Positions 16,850 through 25,655 are shown, counted from the stretch's first letter. The stretch is 64,000 bases of DNA from Ancylobacter sp. Lp-2 (GCF_020523795.1 NZ_JAJALI010000002.1:59690-123689), one strand, 5' to 3'. Numbers and translations: made by a program. The notes: generated by a model not told the origin, from the letters alone.

Positions 16850-19483
16850 TCAGGCGTTGCTGGAGAAGGACAACTGCACCACGTCGGTGTCGTAGCCGAC
16901 CAGCAGCACGCGGTCGTGCGACGAATCGAGGACGAGATCGCCGCTCAGCCGCAGATTGCCGCCGCTGGCATCGTCCTGGAGCGTCAGCGTGTAGGAACTC
17001 GCCTGCTTGCGCAGCAGCAGCATCTGCCCCGCCTGCAGCCCGTTGATGGTGGTGATGGTCGCGGCGGCGGTCGACAGCACATGCGCCACGATGACGTTCG
17101 AGCGGGTCTTCGGCAGCGTAAGCACCCCCGAGGCTGGGGTCAGGGCCGTGCTCTGACCGGCGAAGTTGTTGCCGTAGCTGCTCAGCTGCAGCCCACCGAT
17201 ATCGGTCTTCGACGCCGGGAGGGTGCTGCCCATCTCCACATTGTTCGCCAGTTCCAGATCGGCCGGCCCCGACCAGAGCGAGCCGATGCCGCGGGTGAGC
17301 GCCAGATGGTTGGTCGAGATGTTCTCCAGCCGGTTGTTGACGATGCGGATGTTCTTCACCTCCTCGATCTTCGCGCCGGCGTGGTAGACGGCGATGGTGC
17401 CGTTGGCGAGCCGGTTGTCGCGAATGTTCCAGTTGGAAGCGTCGACCTTGTTGGGCAGGTTGCCCGGCAGCACCTCGGACGGCTGATTGCCGACGATGTA
17501 GCCGGCGATGACCGGGTTGGTGCCGGCCACTCCCTCGATGTCGCAATCGGCGATTTCGACATTGCTCTGGTGGCGGCCGTAGAGCTCCACCGGATTGTCG
17601 GCGCGGATGGTACAGCCGCGAATGACCAGCTTGTCGAAGGCGTGGCGCACGACGACACCGAACGAGCCGGAATTGGTATTCCGCATCGAGCAGTCGATCA
17701 GTTCCAATACGCCGACGGAGGGGTCCACCGTCGGGTACAGCGCCGGATCCTCGAAGTGATCCGCTCCCACGGCGATGCCGGAATTGATGTCGACCCCGAT
17801 CCAGCGGACGTTCTTGCCGCGGATCTGCCCGGCGACGTTGCGGCCGATATGGCCGATGAGCTCGACATTGTAGGAATAGTGCCCGCCGGGCATGGTTCTG
17901 CTTTGGATCGTATGGCCGCCGATCATCGTGATGTTCTGGCTGATCACCGCCTCGCGCGGCTGCTGGTCGCTCGCCAGATGCGTCAGAGTGGCTTCGTGCA
18001 GATCGATGGACCGGCGGCAATATTCACCGATCGGGCTCAGGATGCTGGCACGGCTGCATCCATAGATTTCCCGGCCATAGAACCATTCGCTGTCGGTGTT
18101 GCAGTGGTCGAAGCGACGGCCGAGGGTGCGCGGCGTGTCCATGCTGATCGAGCCGCACAGCGTGTAGCGCGCCGAGAAGGCGGGAAAGTTCTCCAGTGTG
18201 ACGTGGTTCTCGGCCACCTGAGCGAAGTGGCGCACATGCAGGAAGCCCTTGCCGACATTGGTGATGCTGGTGGCGTCGGCGGGGCCGACGGCACGCAGTC
18301 CCTGCAGCACGAAGCTGCCCGCCATGCCGATGCGGCGGACATTCACCGGATAGGTGGTGGGATCGGTCGCGTGCTGGGCATAGGAATGGGAGAGGCTGCT
18401 TCCGAGCGCCATCGGATCGACCGCGGCGTCGCGGATCTGGATCAACTCCCCTTTGTTGATGGGAGCGAAACCCGGAGCGGTCTTGTTGGCCGTGTCGATG
18501 ATGCCGCTGAAGTACTCCCAGGTCGAGGTGACCGCGACCCAGTCGCCATCGTCGAAGCCGGTATTGCTCGCCACCGGCAGGGTAAGCGCGCCCGCCGCGA
18601 CGGCGGCGTCGAGCGTGGTCTTGAGGTGCGGTGGAACACTGTAGTCGTAGCCGGGACCGAGGACTTCCAGCCAGAACGGCGTGGTGGCGACCACGCCGGT
18701 GATGTCGACCAGACCGGTTCCCTTGCCGTCGATGGTGAGGTCGATGCCCTTCGGCACCGACAGCAGGTAGCCGGTATCGACACAGCTGTACTGGCCGGTC
18801 ATCTCCAGCCGCACGTTCGGTTCGGTGGCGACCAGGGAGTTGATGCGCAGGAACAGCCGGCGGAATCCGGCATCGTCATTGGCGCCCTCGCCGGTGCCGA
18901 ACATTTCCGGCCGCAGCACGCCGTCGAGCGGGATCGGCAGATAGGTCGACCCCATGATCGTCTGCTGGCCCTGGTCGGACCGCTCGCGCAGCGAGACGAC
19001 GCCGATGGTGCCGAGGAAGTAGGTGCTGCCGGTGATCCTGATGCGCGCGTCGCCGGAGTTGGCGGTGAAGGTCACATTGCAATTGCCGCTGCTGCTGGTG
19101 GCCAGCAGTACGGCTTTGCCGTCGCCATCGACCACATAGGCGAACCAGTTGCCGCCGCCGCTGTTCACGACATTGAAGGACAGGCGGTAGGCCTTGCCGC
19201 GGACAAAGGCGAAGTCCTTTTCGGCGGTCTTGTCGTCGCCGGAGTTCGGGCCGAGGCGGTTGCTCTGGATCGTCCAGACCGCCAGCGTCCAGCCGGTCCA
19301 GGTGCCGTCGAGGAGATTGGAGCCCTCCAGCGGCAGGGCCGCGGGCTGTAAATCGTAGAGGGCCGCGCCGCCGTCGCCGAGCTGGGCGCGGCCATCGACG
19401 CGCACGCGCTGCGGCGCGGTGTCGGGGGGCGTGGGGGTCGGGGCCGCCAGTGCATCCGCAAGGGTGGGGAAATAGACTTCCAT
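16850..19483 (-). CDS. phage tail fibre/spike-like beta-helix protein (tail protein 2)
   Basis: An 877-residue paralogue of tail protein 1. The N-terminal segment is FPTLADALAAPTPTPPD. A shared anchor reads STYLPIPLDGVLRPEMFGTG..DDAGFRRLFLRINSL. Then come beta-helix repeats (VEIADCDIEG, WNIRDNRLANGTIAVYHAG, NIRIVNNRLENIS) and the conserved C-terminal cap DDASGGNLRLSGDLVLDS. It is a probable receptor-binding or glycan-depolymerising spike; active-site residues are not evident. The ATG at 19483 has GGAG 7-8 bases upstream; the open frame extends to 19873 but that part is Pro/Arg/His-rich and crosses terminator 19498-19519, so it is not coding. The start sits 14 bases after that terminator. Confidence 0.82.
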   Translation of the reverse strand: MEVYFPTLADALAAPTPTPPDTAPQRVRVDGRAQLGDGGAALYDLQPAALPLEGSNLLDGTWTGWTLAVWTIQSNRLGPNSGDDKTAEKDFAFVRGKAYRLSFNVVNSGGGNWFAYVVDGDGKAVLLATSSSGNCNVTFTANSGDARIRITGSTYFLGTIGVVSLRERSDQGQQTIMGSTYLPIPLDGVLRPEMFGTGEGANDDAGFRRLFLRINSLVATEPNVRLEMTGQYSCVDTGYLLSVPKGIDLTIDGKGTGLVDITGVVATTPFWLEVLGPGYDYSVPPHLKTTLDAAVAAGALTLPVASNTGFDDGDWVAVTSTWEYFSGIIDTANKTAPGFAPINKGELIQIRDAAVDPMALGSSLSHSYAQHATDPTTYPVNVRRIGMAGSFVLQGLRAVGPADATSITNVGKGFLHVRHFAQVAENHVTLENFPAFSARYTLCGSISMDTPRTLGRRFDHCNTDSEWFYGREIYGCSRASILSPIGEYCRRSIDLHEATLTHLASDQQPREAVISQNITMIGGHTIQSRTMPGGHYSYNVELIGHIGRNVAGQIRGKNVRWIGVDINSGIAVGADHFEDPALYPTVDPSVGVLELIDCSMRNTNSGSFGVVVRHAFDKLVIRGCTIRADNPVELYGRHQSNVEIADCDIEGVAGTNPVIAGYIVGNQPSEVLPGNLPNKVDASNWNIRDNRLANGTIAVYHAGAKIEEVKNIRIVNNRLENISTNHLALTRGIGSLWSGPADLELANNVEMGSTLPASKTDIGGLQLSSYGNNFAGQSTALTPASGVLTLPKTRSNVIVAHVLSTAAATITTINGLQAGQMLLLRKQASSYTLTLQDDASGGNLRLSGDLVLDSSHDRVLLVGYDTDVVQLSFSSNA

Positions 19484-19497
19484 CTTCAGTCTCCAAC

Positions 19498-19519
19498 AAA
19501 AAAGCCGCCTTGCGGCGGC
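19498..19519 (-). terminator. intrinsic terminator directly upstream of tail protein 2
   Basis: On the minus strand GCCGCC (19519-19514) pairs with GGCGGC (19509-19504) around GCAA, followed by six Ts (19503-19498). Only 14 bases remain before the tail protein 2 start codon, filled by the ribosome-binding site. There is no room for a promoter between them. Confidence 0.8.
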
Positions 19520-19894
19520 GGGGGGATCGTTCATGTGGCGGGTGGCCGGATGGCTACCTTCCGTCGTGGGTGGCCACATCGCTGTGGCATGGCCCCGTCC
19601 GCCATCGGTCGGCTCCGGCTGGCATAGATTCTTGGCCGGAGCCCCCGGACGGCGTCCGGCCGCTCGCCGGGTCATGGCGAGGCGCGGAACCGGGAAGCGC
19701 CGCCCGGCGGGCGGCGGACGGGGCAGGCAAGGGCGTGGCCGACAAGGGCGTGGCGAGCACGCGCGTGGCGGCGCATCGTCGCGATGCGTCGGCATCGGGC
19801 GTTGGTGGGAGCCATTGGCTTCTGGGGGTAATGGCCATCGCTGACGGCGGGCGGCCATGACCGGAAACAGCATCGACGCCGGTAGCCCGAACGC

Positions 19895-19917
19895 AAAAAG
19901 GCCGCCTCGCGGCGGCC
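19895..19917 (-). terminator. intrinsic terminator in the gene-free leader
   Basis: On the minus strand GGCCGCC (19917-19911) pairs with GGCGGCC (19906-19900) around GCGA, followed by TTTTT (19899-19895). No gene ends just before it on this strand, so it may end a short leader RNA. Confidence 0.8.
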
Positions 19918-20130
19918 TGTAGTTTAGAGCGGGGGCATCAAGCGAATTTCCGTCGTCGATCCGCGAAGGCGAGCCCCGGCGATGGAAGCCTCGAGGACAT
20001 CGCCCGGCATCGGTGCCGCATCTCGCGGCGGAGCGGCCGGAGGACCGGTCCTTGGCTTCGGACGATAAGCAGAAGGGGCGTCGTTCGCGGGCGAGCCGTA
20101 TCTCGGCTGCGAAGGACGGCGATCGAAAAC

Positions 20131-20161
20131 AAAAAACCCGGCGAGCTAGCGGCGCGCCGGG
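20131..20161 (-). terminator. intrinsic terminator after the 20218-20862 gene
   Basis: On the minus strand CCCGGCG (20161-20155) pairs with CGCCGGG (20143-20137) around an 11-base loop, followed by TTTTTT (20136-20131). It lies 57 bases past the stop of the gene at 20218-20862 and closes that early transcript. Confidence 0.8.
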
Positions 20162-20217
20162 ACATAAATACTCACAATCTCATTGTGTCCTTAGATTACG
20201 CGGCCGATTGTCGGCCG

Positions 20218-20862
20218 TCAACTGCCGTCATCGTCGAAAAGCAACTCTGCCTCGACCGGAGCCGGTGCGCGCCAGTGACGGATGCGGCCCGGCGAGGTAC
20301 CGGCGGGCTGGTCGAGGCGCGTCGGAGCGAGCTGCCACAGGGCGGCGAGGGCCGCGAGACCGGCCTTCAAGGCCCTGATGTCGTCGCCGACTGGCGCATC
20401 ATGCACCGCGACGCGGCCGACCACGGCGGCGATCGTCTGCCCCCGCGGCAGGGCCGCCAGCCTCCCTTTTGCCGCCAGGTACTGGCGTTCGAGCCGAGCG
20501 TGGCGCGCGTCCTCGCTGCCGGTGGCGAGGCGAGTGTCGGCGAAGGCGTCGGCGACCAGGCTGCCCAGCGCCGATTGGGCGCCGCGGGGGGCGGAGATCG
20601 CCCGGCGATAGGCGCCGACCAGTTGCCGATACGTTTCGCCGGCGGTGAATTCCCGCTCGGAAATGCGGTCTCCCAACCGCAGGCGGCCGAGTTCGCTCTC
20701 GGCGAGACGGCTGTGCCGCAAGCCTTTCGGCAAGGCGGCGCGATGCGGCTGGGCGAGCGCTACCGCCAAGGTCTCGGCCTCGGCAGCGCTACGCGCCGCG
20801 CGAGAGCGGGAGAGGCGGCCGGAGGTGGTGCGCGGACGATCTTTCAGCTTGCAGCGTGCCAT
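20218..20862 (-). CDS. phage-associated protein of unknown function
   Basis: A 214-residue, very basic, largely helical cytoplasmic protein. The first 60 residues are Arg/Ser/Ala-rich (RPRTTSGRLSRSRAARSAAEAETLAVALAQPHRAALP), and a conserved-looking core follows (RLGDRISEREFTAGETYRQLVGAYRRAISAP). The N-terminus could bind nucleic acid. The ATG at 20862 follows AGGAGA at 6-nt spacing, which is strong evidence for translation. It lies 84 bases downstream of the GcrA-like gene on the same strand and is followed by a terminator, so the two form a short early operon facing away from the repressor. No named family recognised. Confidence 0.75.
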   Translation of the reverse strand: MARCKLKDRPRTTSGRLSRSRAARSAAEAETLAVALAQPHRAALPKGLRHSRLAESELGRLRLGDRISEREFTAGETYRQLVGAYRRAISAPRGAQSALGSLVADAFADTRLATGSEDARHARLERQYLAAKGRLAALPRGQTIAAVVGRVAVHDAPVGDDIRALKAGLAALAALWQLAPTRLDQPAGTSPGRIRHWRAPAPVEAELLFDDDGS

Positions 20863-20946
20863 TGATTGTCTCCTGCGTCCTGCCGCGCGGGCGGCCGACG
20901 AATGGCATCGAGGTTTGAAGTCCGGAGCGGTGGATGCGTCGAGCGA

Positions 20947-21417
20947 TCAGGTCGTGCGGCCGGTCCGTTGCTCGCCGCGGGCGTAGATGTCCCAATGCGA
21001 GGGGCGGATGACCCGGCGGGCGTGCGGCTCGCACCAGGACAGGCCGGCGCGCATCACCGGAGCCCCGCAGCACAGCGCGAAGCCGTCCTCGCCGTCGCCC
21101 GCGATCCACGCGCATTGGAAGTCCTCGCGGGCGAGAATGGAGACGGTCGGCCGATGATCGGCTCCGGCGCCCGAGGGCGACGGCCGGTCCGGCGCTGCTT
21201 CCGGCGGGGGCAGGGCGGGCACGAGGGTCTCGGGACCGGCGGGCCTCTCCGGCAGGGGCCGGGATGGGCCGGCGCGGCGGCGGCCGCTCGTGGTTTTCGG
21301 TGGCGCCGGGGGCCAGCCGGGATCTTCCAGCTCAGCCGCGCCGAAATAAGCGTCGGAGGCCTGCCGGCGTTCCTGCTCCGCCAGCCAGAGGTCGAGAGGG
21401 GGGGTGTAACGTGCCAT
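20947..21417 (-). CDS. GcrA-like protein in the phage early position
   Basis: A 156-residue protein. The C-terminal 55 residues carry a Cys/His cluster (FQCAWIAG, then LCCGAPVMRAGLSWCEPHARR) like the C-terminal zinc-binding region of GcrA-family cell-cycle regulators, which bind sigma70 and activate promoters methylated at GANTC. The N-terminal two-thirds (LDLWLAEQERRQASDAYFGAAELED, then Pro-rich) is unlike the GcrA helix-turn-helix. It is divergent from the S24 repressor across overlapping promoters, where a phage would keep its early regulator. A role in transcription control is inferred from the Cys cluster and position. Confidence 0.65.
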   Translation of the reverse strand: MARYTPPLDLWLAEQERRQASDAYFGAAELEDPGWPPAPPKTTSGRRRAGPSRPLPERPAGPETLVPALPPPEAAPDRPSPSGAGADHRPTVSILAREDFQCAWIAGDGEDGFALCCGAPVMRAGLSWCEPHARRVIRPSHWDIYARGEQRTGRTT

Positions 21418-21446
21418 GGTGCTGGTATCCTCATGCGGTCAATTCA

Positions 21447-21500
21447 AAACGTATCGTATTGGACGATTCGATTTGTATCAATCTATGTGATACGATTTGC
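21447..21500. promoter_or_regulatory. overlapping divergent promoters and operators of the phage switch
   Basis: On the minus strand TTGATA (21481-21476), a 17-base spacer and TACGAT (21458-21453) make a good sigma70 promoter for the GcrA-like gene. On the plus strand TTGGAC (21459-21464), 17 bases and TCTATG (21482-21487) make a weaker promoter for the repressor. The two overlap. Half-sites GTATCGTAT (21451-21459) and TGATACGAT (21488-21496) are inverted copies, with a third related element TTCGATTTGTATC between. A repressor dimer bound here would cover both promoters. Confidence 0.6.
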
Positions 21501-21523
21501 ACCGATGGTAGGGAGTGCCGACG

Positions 21524-22144
21524 ATGGAAGTGGCGGAGCGGCTGCGCGGCGCGCGCGAGGAGGCCGGCTACAAGAGCGCGGCGGAAGCGGCGCGGGCCTT
21601 CGGCTGGAACGAGGTGACCTATCGCGCGCACGAGAACGGCGTGCGCGGGCTGAAGCGCGAGGCGGTCGACAAATATGCCCGCGCCTTCCGCGTGTCGCCG
21701 GTGTGGCTATGGTCGGGGGAAGGCGCGCCGGACAAGCGCAATGTCGTGATGGTGCTGGGCTATGTCGGCGCCGGCGCCGAGGTGTTCTCCATCGACGATC
21801 TCAGCCGGGGCGACGGGCTGGAGGAAGTCGAGCTGGATTTCCCGGTGCCCTATGGCAGCATCGCGCTGGTGGTGCGCGGCGACAGCCAGTACCCGATCTT
21901 CGAGGATGGCGACCTGATCGGCTATCACGAGCACAGCGAGGATCCGAATCTGCTGGTCGGCCGCATGTGCATCGTGCGCCTGCTCGACGGCCGGACCTTC
22001 CTGAAGCGTCTGCGCAAGGGCGTGCAGCCCGGCCTGTTCACCCTGGTGAGCGCCAATGCGCCGGATATCGAGGACGTGCCGGTGGAATGGGCGGCGCGCT
22101 ACACCTTCCACATCCCGTCCTATGCGTGGCGGAAGCCGCGATGA
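21524..22144 (+). CDS. phage CI-like repressor (XRE helix-turn-helix, S24 peptidase)
   Basis: A 206-residue protein with an N-terminal HTH (residues 1-65, AEAARAFGWNEVTYRAHENG) and a C-terminal S24/LexA-like domain. The self-cleavage elements are visible: an Ala83-Gly84 cleavage site in YVGAGAEV, Ser121 in RGDSQYP and Lys161 in FLKRL, a Ser-Lys spacing close to that of LexA. It should therefore be cleaved on RecA activation. The ATG at 21524 has GGGAG at 8-nt spacing. It is divergent from the GcrA-like gene and probably represses both promoters. The SRAP gene follows on the same strand. Confidence 0.88.
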   Translation: MEVAERLRGAREEAGYKSAAEAARAFGWNEVTYRAHENGVRGLKREAVDKYARAFRVSPVWLWSGEGAPDKRNVVMVLGYVGAGAEVFSIDDLSRGDGLEEVELDFPVPYGSIALVVRGDSQYPIFEDGDLIGYHEHSEDPNLLVGRMCIVRLLDGRTFLKRLRKGVQPGLFTLVSANAPDIEDVPVEWAARYTFHIPSYAWRKPR

Positions 22145-22265
22145 TGCGATTCGTGTCGAATTTTACGAACCTGTGCAAAACGAATTGTCGTTCTGAGCGC
22201 AGCCGGAAGTACGGTGCGGTGTACGGTCGGATTGATTGACGCCGCCGCAGGGCTAGTCTGGACCG

Positions 22266-22976
22266 ATGTGCAATCTCTACAGCCTGAAGACCAATGCCCA
22301 GGCGATCGCCGACCTGGTCGGCACGCTGGACAATTTCGCCGGCAACCTGCCGCAGCAGCCGGCGATCTTTCCCGACCAGCCGGCGCCGGTGGTGCGCGTG
22401 GCGGCGGGCGGCGGCCGCGAACTGGTGCGCGCCCGCTGGGGCATGCCGCCGCCACCGCAGGGCGGGGCGCCGGTGACCAACATCCGCAACCTCGCCTCGC
22501 CGCACTGGCGGGGATGGCTCGGGCCGGCGCATCGCTGCCTGGTGCCGTTCACCTCCTTCTCCGAATATGCGCCGACGCCGGACCCGGTCAGCGGGCGCCG
22601 CGACATCGTGTGGTTCGCCGGCGACGAGCAGCGGCCGCTCGCCTTCTTCGCCGGCCTGTGGACCGCCTGGCAGGGCACGCGCGGCACGAAGGCCGAGCCG
22701 GTGGAGGGGCGGCATGAATTGTTCGGCTTCCTCACCTGCGCCCCCAATGCGGTGGTGGCGCCGATCCACCCCAAGGCGATGCCGGTGATCCTGACCACCG
22801 CCGAGGAACGGGAGGTGTGGTTGCGCGCGCCGTGGGAGGAGGCGAGGGCGCTTCAGCGCCCGTTGCCGGATGACGGGCTCATCATCGTCGCGCGTGGGGC
22901 GGCCAAGGCGGACCCGCCCGAGGACGAGGAGCGCCCGCCGGCCCGGCCGGCCTCCCCGCAGTTGAGCCTGTTCTGA
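22266..22976 (+). CDS. SOS response-associated peptidase (SRAP; HMCES/YedK family)
   Basis: A 236-residue SRAP-domain protein that crosslinks to abasic sites in single-stranded DNA through its N-terminal Cys. Cys2 ([10 protein letters not shown]) is exposed after Met removal. The [24 protein letters not shown] and FTSFSEYAP blocks and the His in [10 protein letters not shown] follow in family order. The C-terminal 25 residues are an acidic Pro-rich tail. It lies 121 bases after the repressor. In that gap GAAC-N7-AAAC (22167-22181) is one mismatch from the alphaproteobacterial LexA box, which would fit SOS control but is weak. Confidence 0.9.
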   Translation: MCNLYSLKTNAQAIADLVGTLDNFAGNLPQQPAIFPDQPAPVVRVAAGGGRELVRARWGMPPPPQGGAPVTNIRNLASPHWRGWLGPAHRCLVPFTSFSEYAPTPDPVSGRRDIVWFAGDEQRPLAFFAGLWTAWQGTRGTKAEPVEGRHELFGFLTCAPNAVVAPIHPKAMPVILTTAEEREVWLRAPWEEARALQRPLPDDGLIIVARGAAKADPPEDEERPPARPASPQLSLF

Positions 22977-22988
22977 CCTCGCCGGCCG

Positions 22989-23280
22989 TTATCCGGTGCC
23001 AAGCAGATGCTCGACGCGATGCAGCTTGTTGTGGAAGCCTTGGAAGCGGACGACCAGCAGATCCGGTTCCAGCGGATGGTAGAGGTCGAGCGTGGCCGCC
23101 GAGGTCGACATGTTGTCGAACACGATGAGGTTTTCGCGCCCGACGATCGCTGCGTGATGCCGGATCCAGCACTCCAGGAACGTGGTCTCATCCTTCACCC
23201 TTCAGGATGATCTTGAGCGGCGAGGGCTGGCGGGAGATGGCGCGCAGGATGGTGTCGGCATGCCGCTCCCACGACTTCAT
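22989..23280 (-). pseudogene. frameshifted, truncated glycosyltransferase fragment
   Basis: From ATG 23280 the product reads MKSWERHADTILRAISRQ..., ending ...LKIILKGEG at 23188. Removing one G near 23200 joins LKIILK to VKDETTFLECWIRHH...NLIVFDNMSTS, the start of a family-2-like (Glyco_tranf_2_4/GT92) glycosyltransferase, which then ends prematurely at 22989 after ...HRVEHLLGTG. Only about 95 codons remain of a protein that is normally over 250 residues. It is a dead gene at the right edge of the phage island. The frameshift could be an assembly error, but the 3' truncation could not be explained that way. Confidence 0.7.
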
Positions 23281-23388
23281 AGCCCCTTGAACCGCTCCTC
23301 GACTGGCTCTTGGCCGCCACGTGCTCAGAATGAGCTGTTGGAAGGCCGGGTCAAGGCGTCGTGCGGCGGCGGCAGGGCGCACACATGA

Positions 23389-23415
23389 AAAGGCCCGGCG
23401 CGTGGCCGGGCCTTT
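23389..23415 (-). terminator. terminator of the tctCBA operon
   Basis: AAAGGCCCGGC (23389-23399) pairs perfectly with GCCGGGCCTTT (23405-23415) around GCGTG, giving a U-tract on both strands. It lies 40 bases past the tctA stop. A second partial copy of the right arm (GGGCCTTTCATGTCGAG) repeats directly next to it. Confidence 0.88.
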
Positions 23416-23454
23416 CATGTCGAGCGGGCCTTTCATGTCGAGACGGAGGTAGGC

Positions 23455-24966
<1,512 letters not shown>

Positions 24967-24979
24967 GAATGTGCGCTCC

Positions 24980-25465
24980 TCAGATCAGCCGCTCGAGGGG
25001 GCCGGCGGGCAGCGACAGCTGCAGGCCCTTGGCGAAGATGAGATAGATCACGAAGCAGATCGCCGCGCCGGCGAGGAAATGCGCCCAGATCGGCCCGCGC
25101 CCGAAGCCCTTGGCGGTGGCGGCGAACAGCCAGCCGGTGGCGATGGAGAAGCCGAGAAAGGGCAGCAGCACGATCTGCCCGACGAGGCCGGCGAGCACCC
25201 AGAAGATCGGACGGATCTCGTCGCGCGGCCGCTCCTCCTCGACGCCCTTCATCGCCTCCACCGCATTGGCGATGGCGAGCAGGCCGAGGCCGATGGCGAT
25301 CAGGGTCGGGAAGGCCGCCGGTCCGACCGACGAATAGGAGGGGATCTGCGCCAGCCGCCAGGCTTCCCAGCCGATGACGGCGGCGAGCACGGCGAGCGCC
25401 AGCGCGATGACGAAGCGGGCCTTGTCCGGCTTCGAGCCGGAAGAGAGCGGGGTCGGGTCGGACAT
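24980..25465 (-). CDS. tctB: tripartite tricarboxylate transporter, small membrane subunit
   Basis: A 161-residue protein with four hydrophobic segments ([21 protein letters not shown], then [40 protein letters not shown] and a C-terminal helix) matching TctB in length and topology. The cytoplasmic N-terminus is polar. I start at [10 protein letters not shown] (25465) since the upstream in-frame residues are Arg/Pro-rich. It lies between tctC and tctA in one operon. The 190-base gap to tctC contains hairpins. Confidence 0.9.
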   Translation of the reverse strand: MSDPTPLSSGSKPDKARFVIALALAVLAAVIGWEAWRLAQIPSYSSVGPAAFPTLIAIGLGLLAIANAVEAMKGVEEERPRDEIRPIFWVLAGLVGQIVLLPFLGFSIATGWLFAATAKGFGRGPIWAHFLAGAAICFVIYLIFAKGLQLSLPAGPLERLI

Positions 25466-25576
25466 GAGGTGCCTCTGGGGTGTCTCGGATGGGACCGGAC
25501 GGGTCGGGACGCGGGATGGCGCGGTTCGCCGAGGTGCCATTGACGTAAGGGACGGTGGCGTCGCCCTTTAAGGAAA

Positions 25577-25649
25577 CGCCCGGACACTGGCGCGCCCGGG
25601 CGATAATGGATGGGAGGGAAGGGCGCCGTCCCCTACGTTAACGGCGCCC
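25577..25649 (-). promoter_or_regulatory. intercistronic hairpins between tctC and tctB
   Basis: Two inverted repeats lie just after tctC: GGGCGCCGT/ACGGCGCCC (25621-25629 with 25641-25649), and CGCCCGG/CCGGGCG (25577-25583 with 25596-25602). Neither has a T-run. They could stabilise the tctC mRNA or partly terminate, giving more receptor than permease, as is common for binding-protein operons. Confidence 0.5.
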
Positions 25650-25655
25650 CCGGCC

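Larger units (their letters stand above)
19520..20217. other. gene-free leader with two further minus-strand terminators
   Basis: About 700 bases between the 20218-20862 gene and tail protein 2 hold no gene I can support. Open frames here are Pro/Arg-rich with no ribosome-binding sites. Two additional minus-strand terminators lie inside (19895-19917 and 20131-20161). The first ends the upstream gene; the second has no gene before it. A late promoter and a short leader transcript or small RNA between them is plausible. A frame ending at 19938 (...AFADRRRKFA), 21 bases before a terminator, is the least unlikely small gene, but no start is convincing. Confidence 0.5.

Noticed and set aside
16850..19873. 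Tail protein 2 starting at 19873
   Set aside because: The extra 130 residues are Pro/Arg/His-rich, cross an intrinsic terminator and have no ribosome-binding site. The ATG at 19483 has one.
22167..22181. LexA box upstream of the SRAP gene
   Set aside because: GAAC-N7-AAAC has one mismatch in eight fixed bases. Such near-matches are frequent by chance, so it is noted only in the gene entry.
11017..23300. tRNA-Val as an attachment site with a direct repeat at the right end of the island
   Set aside because: I looked for a second copy of the tRNA 3' end around 22.9-23.4 kb and did not find one. No integrase gene is visible either, so att sites cannot be assigned.
23408..23442. Direct repeat GGGCCTTTCATGTCGAG after tctA as an insertion-sequence footprint
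   Set aside because: The two copies are separated by 1-2 bases and belong to the right arm of the terminator. No transposase or inverted ends are present.
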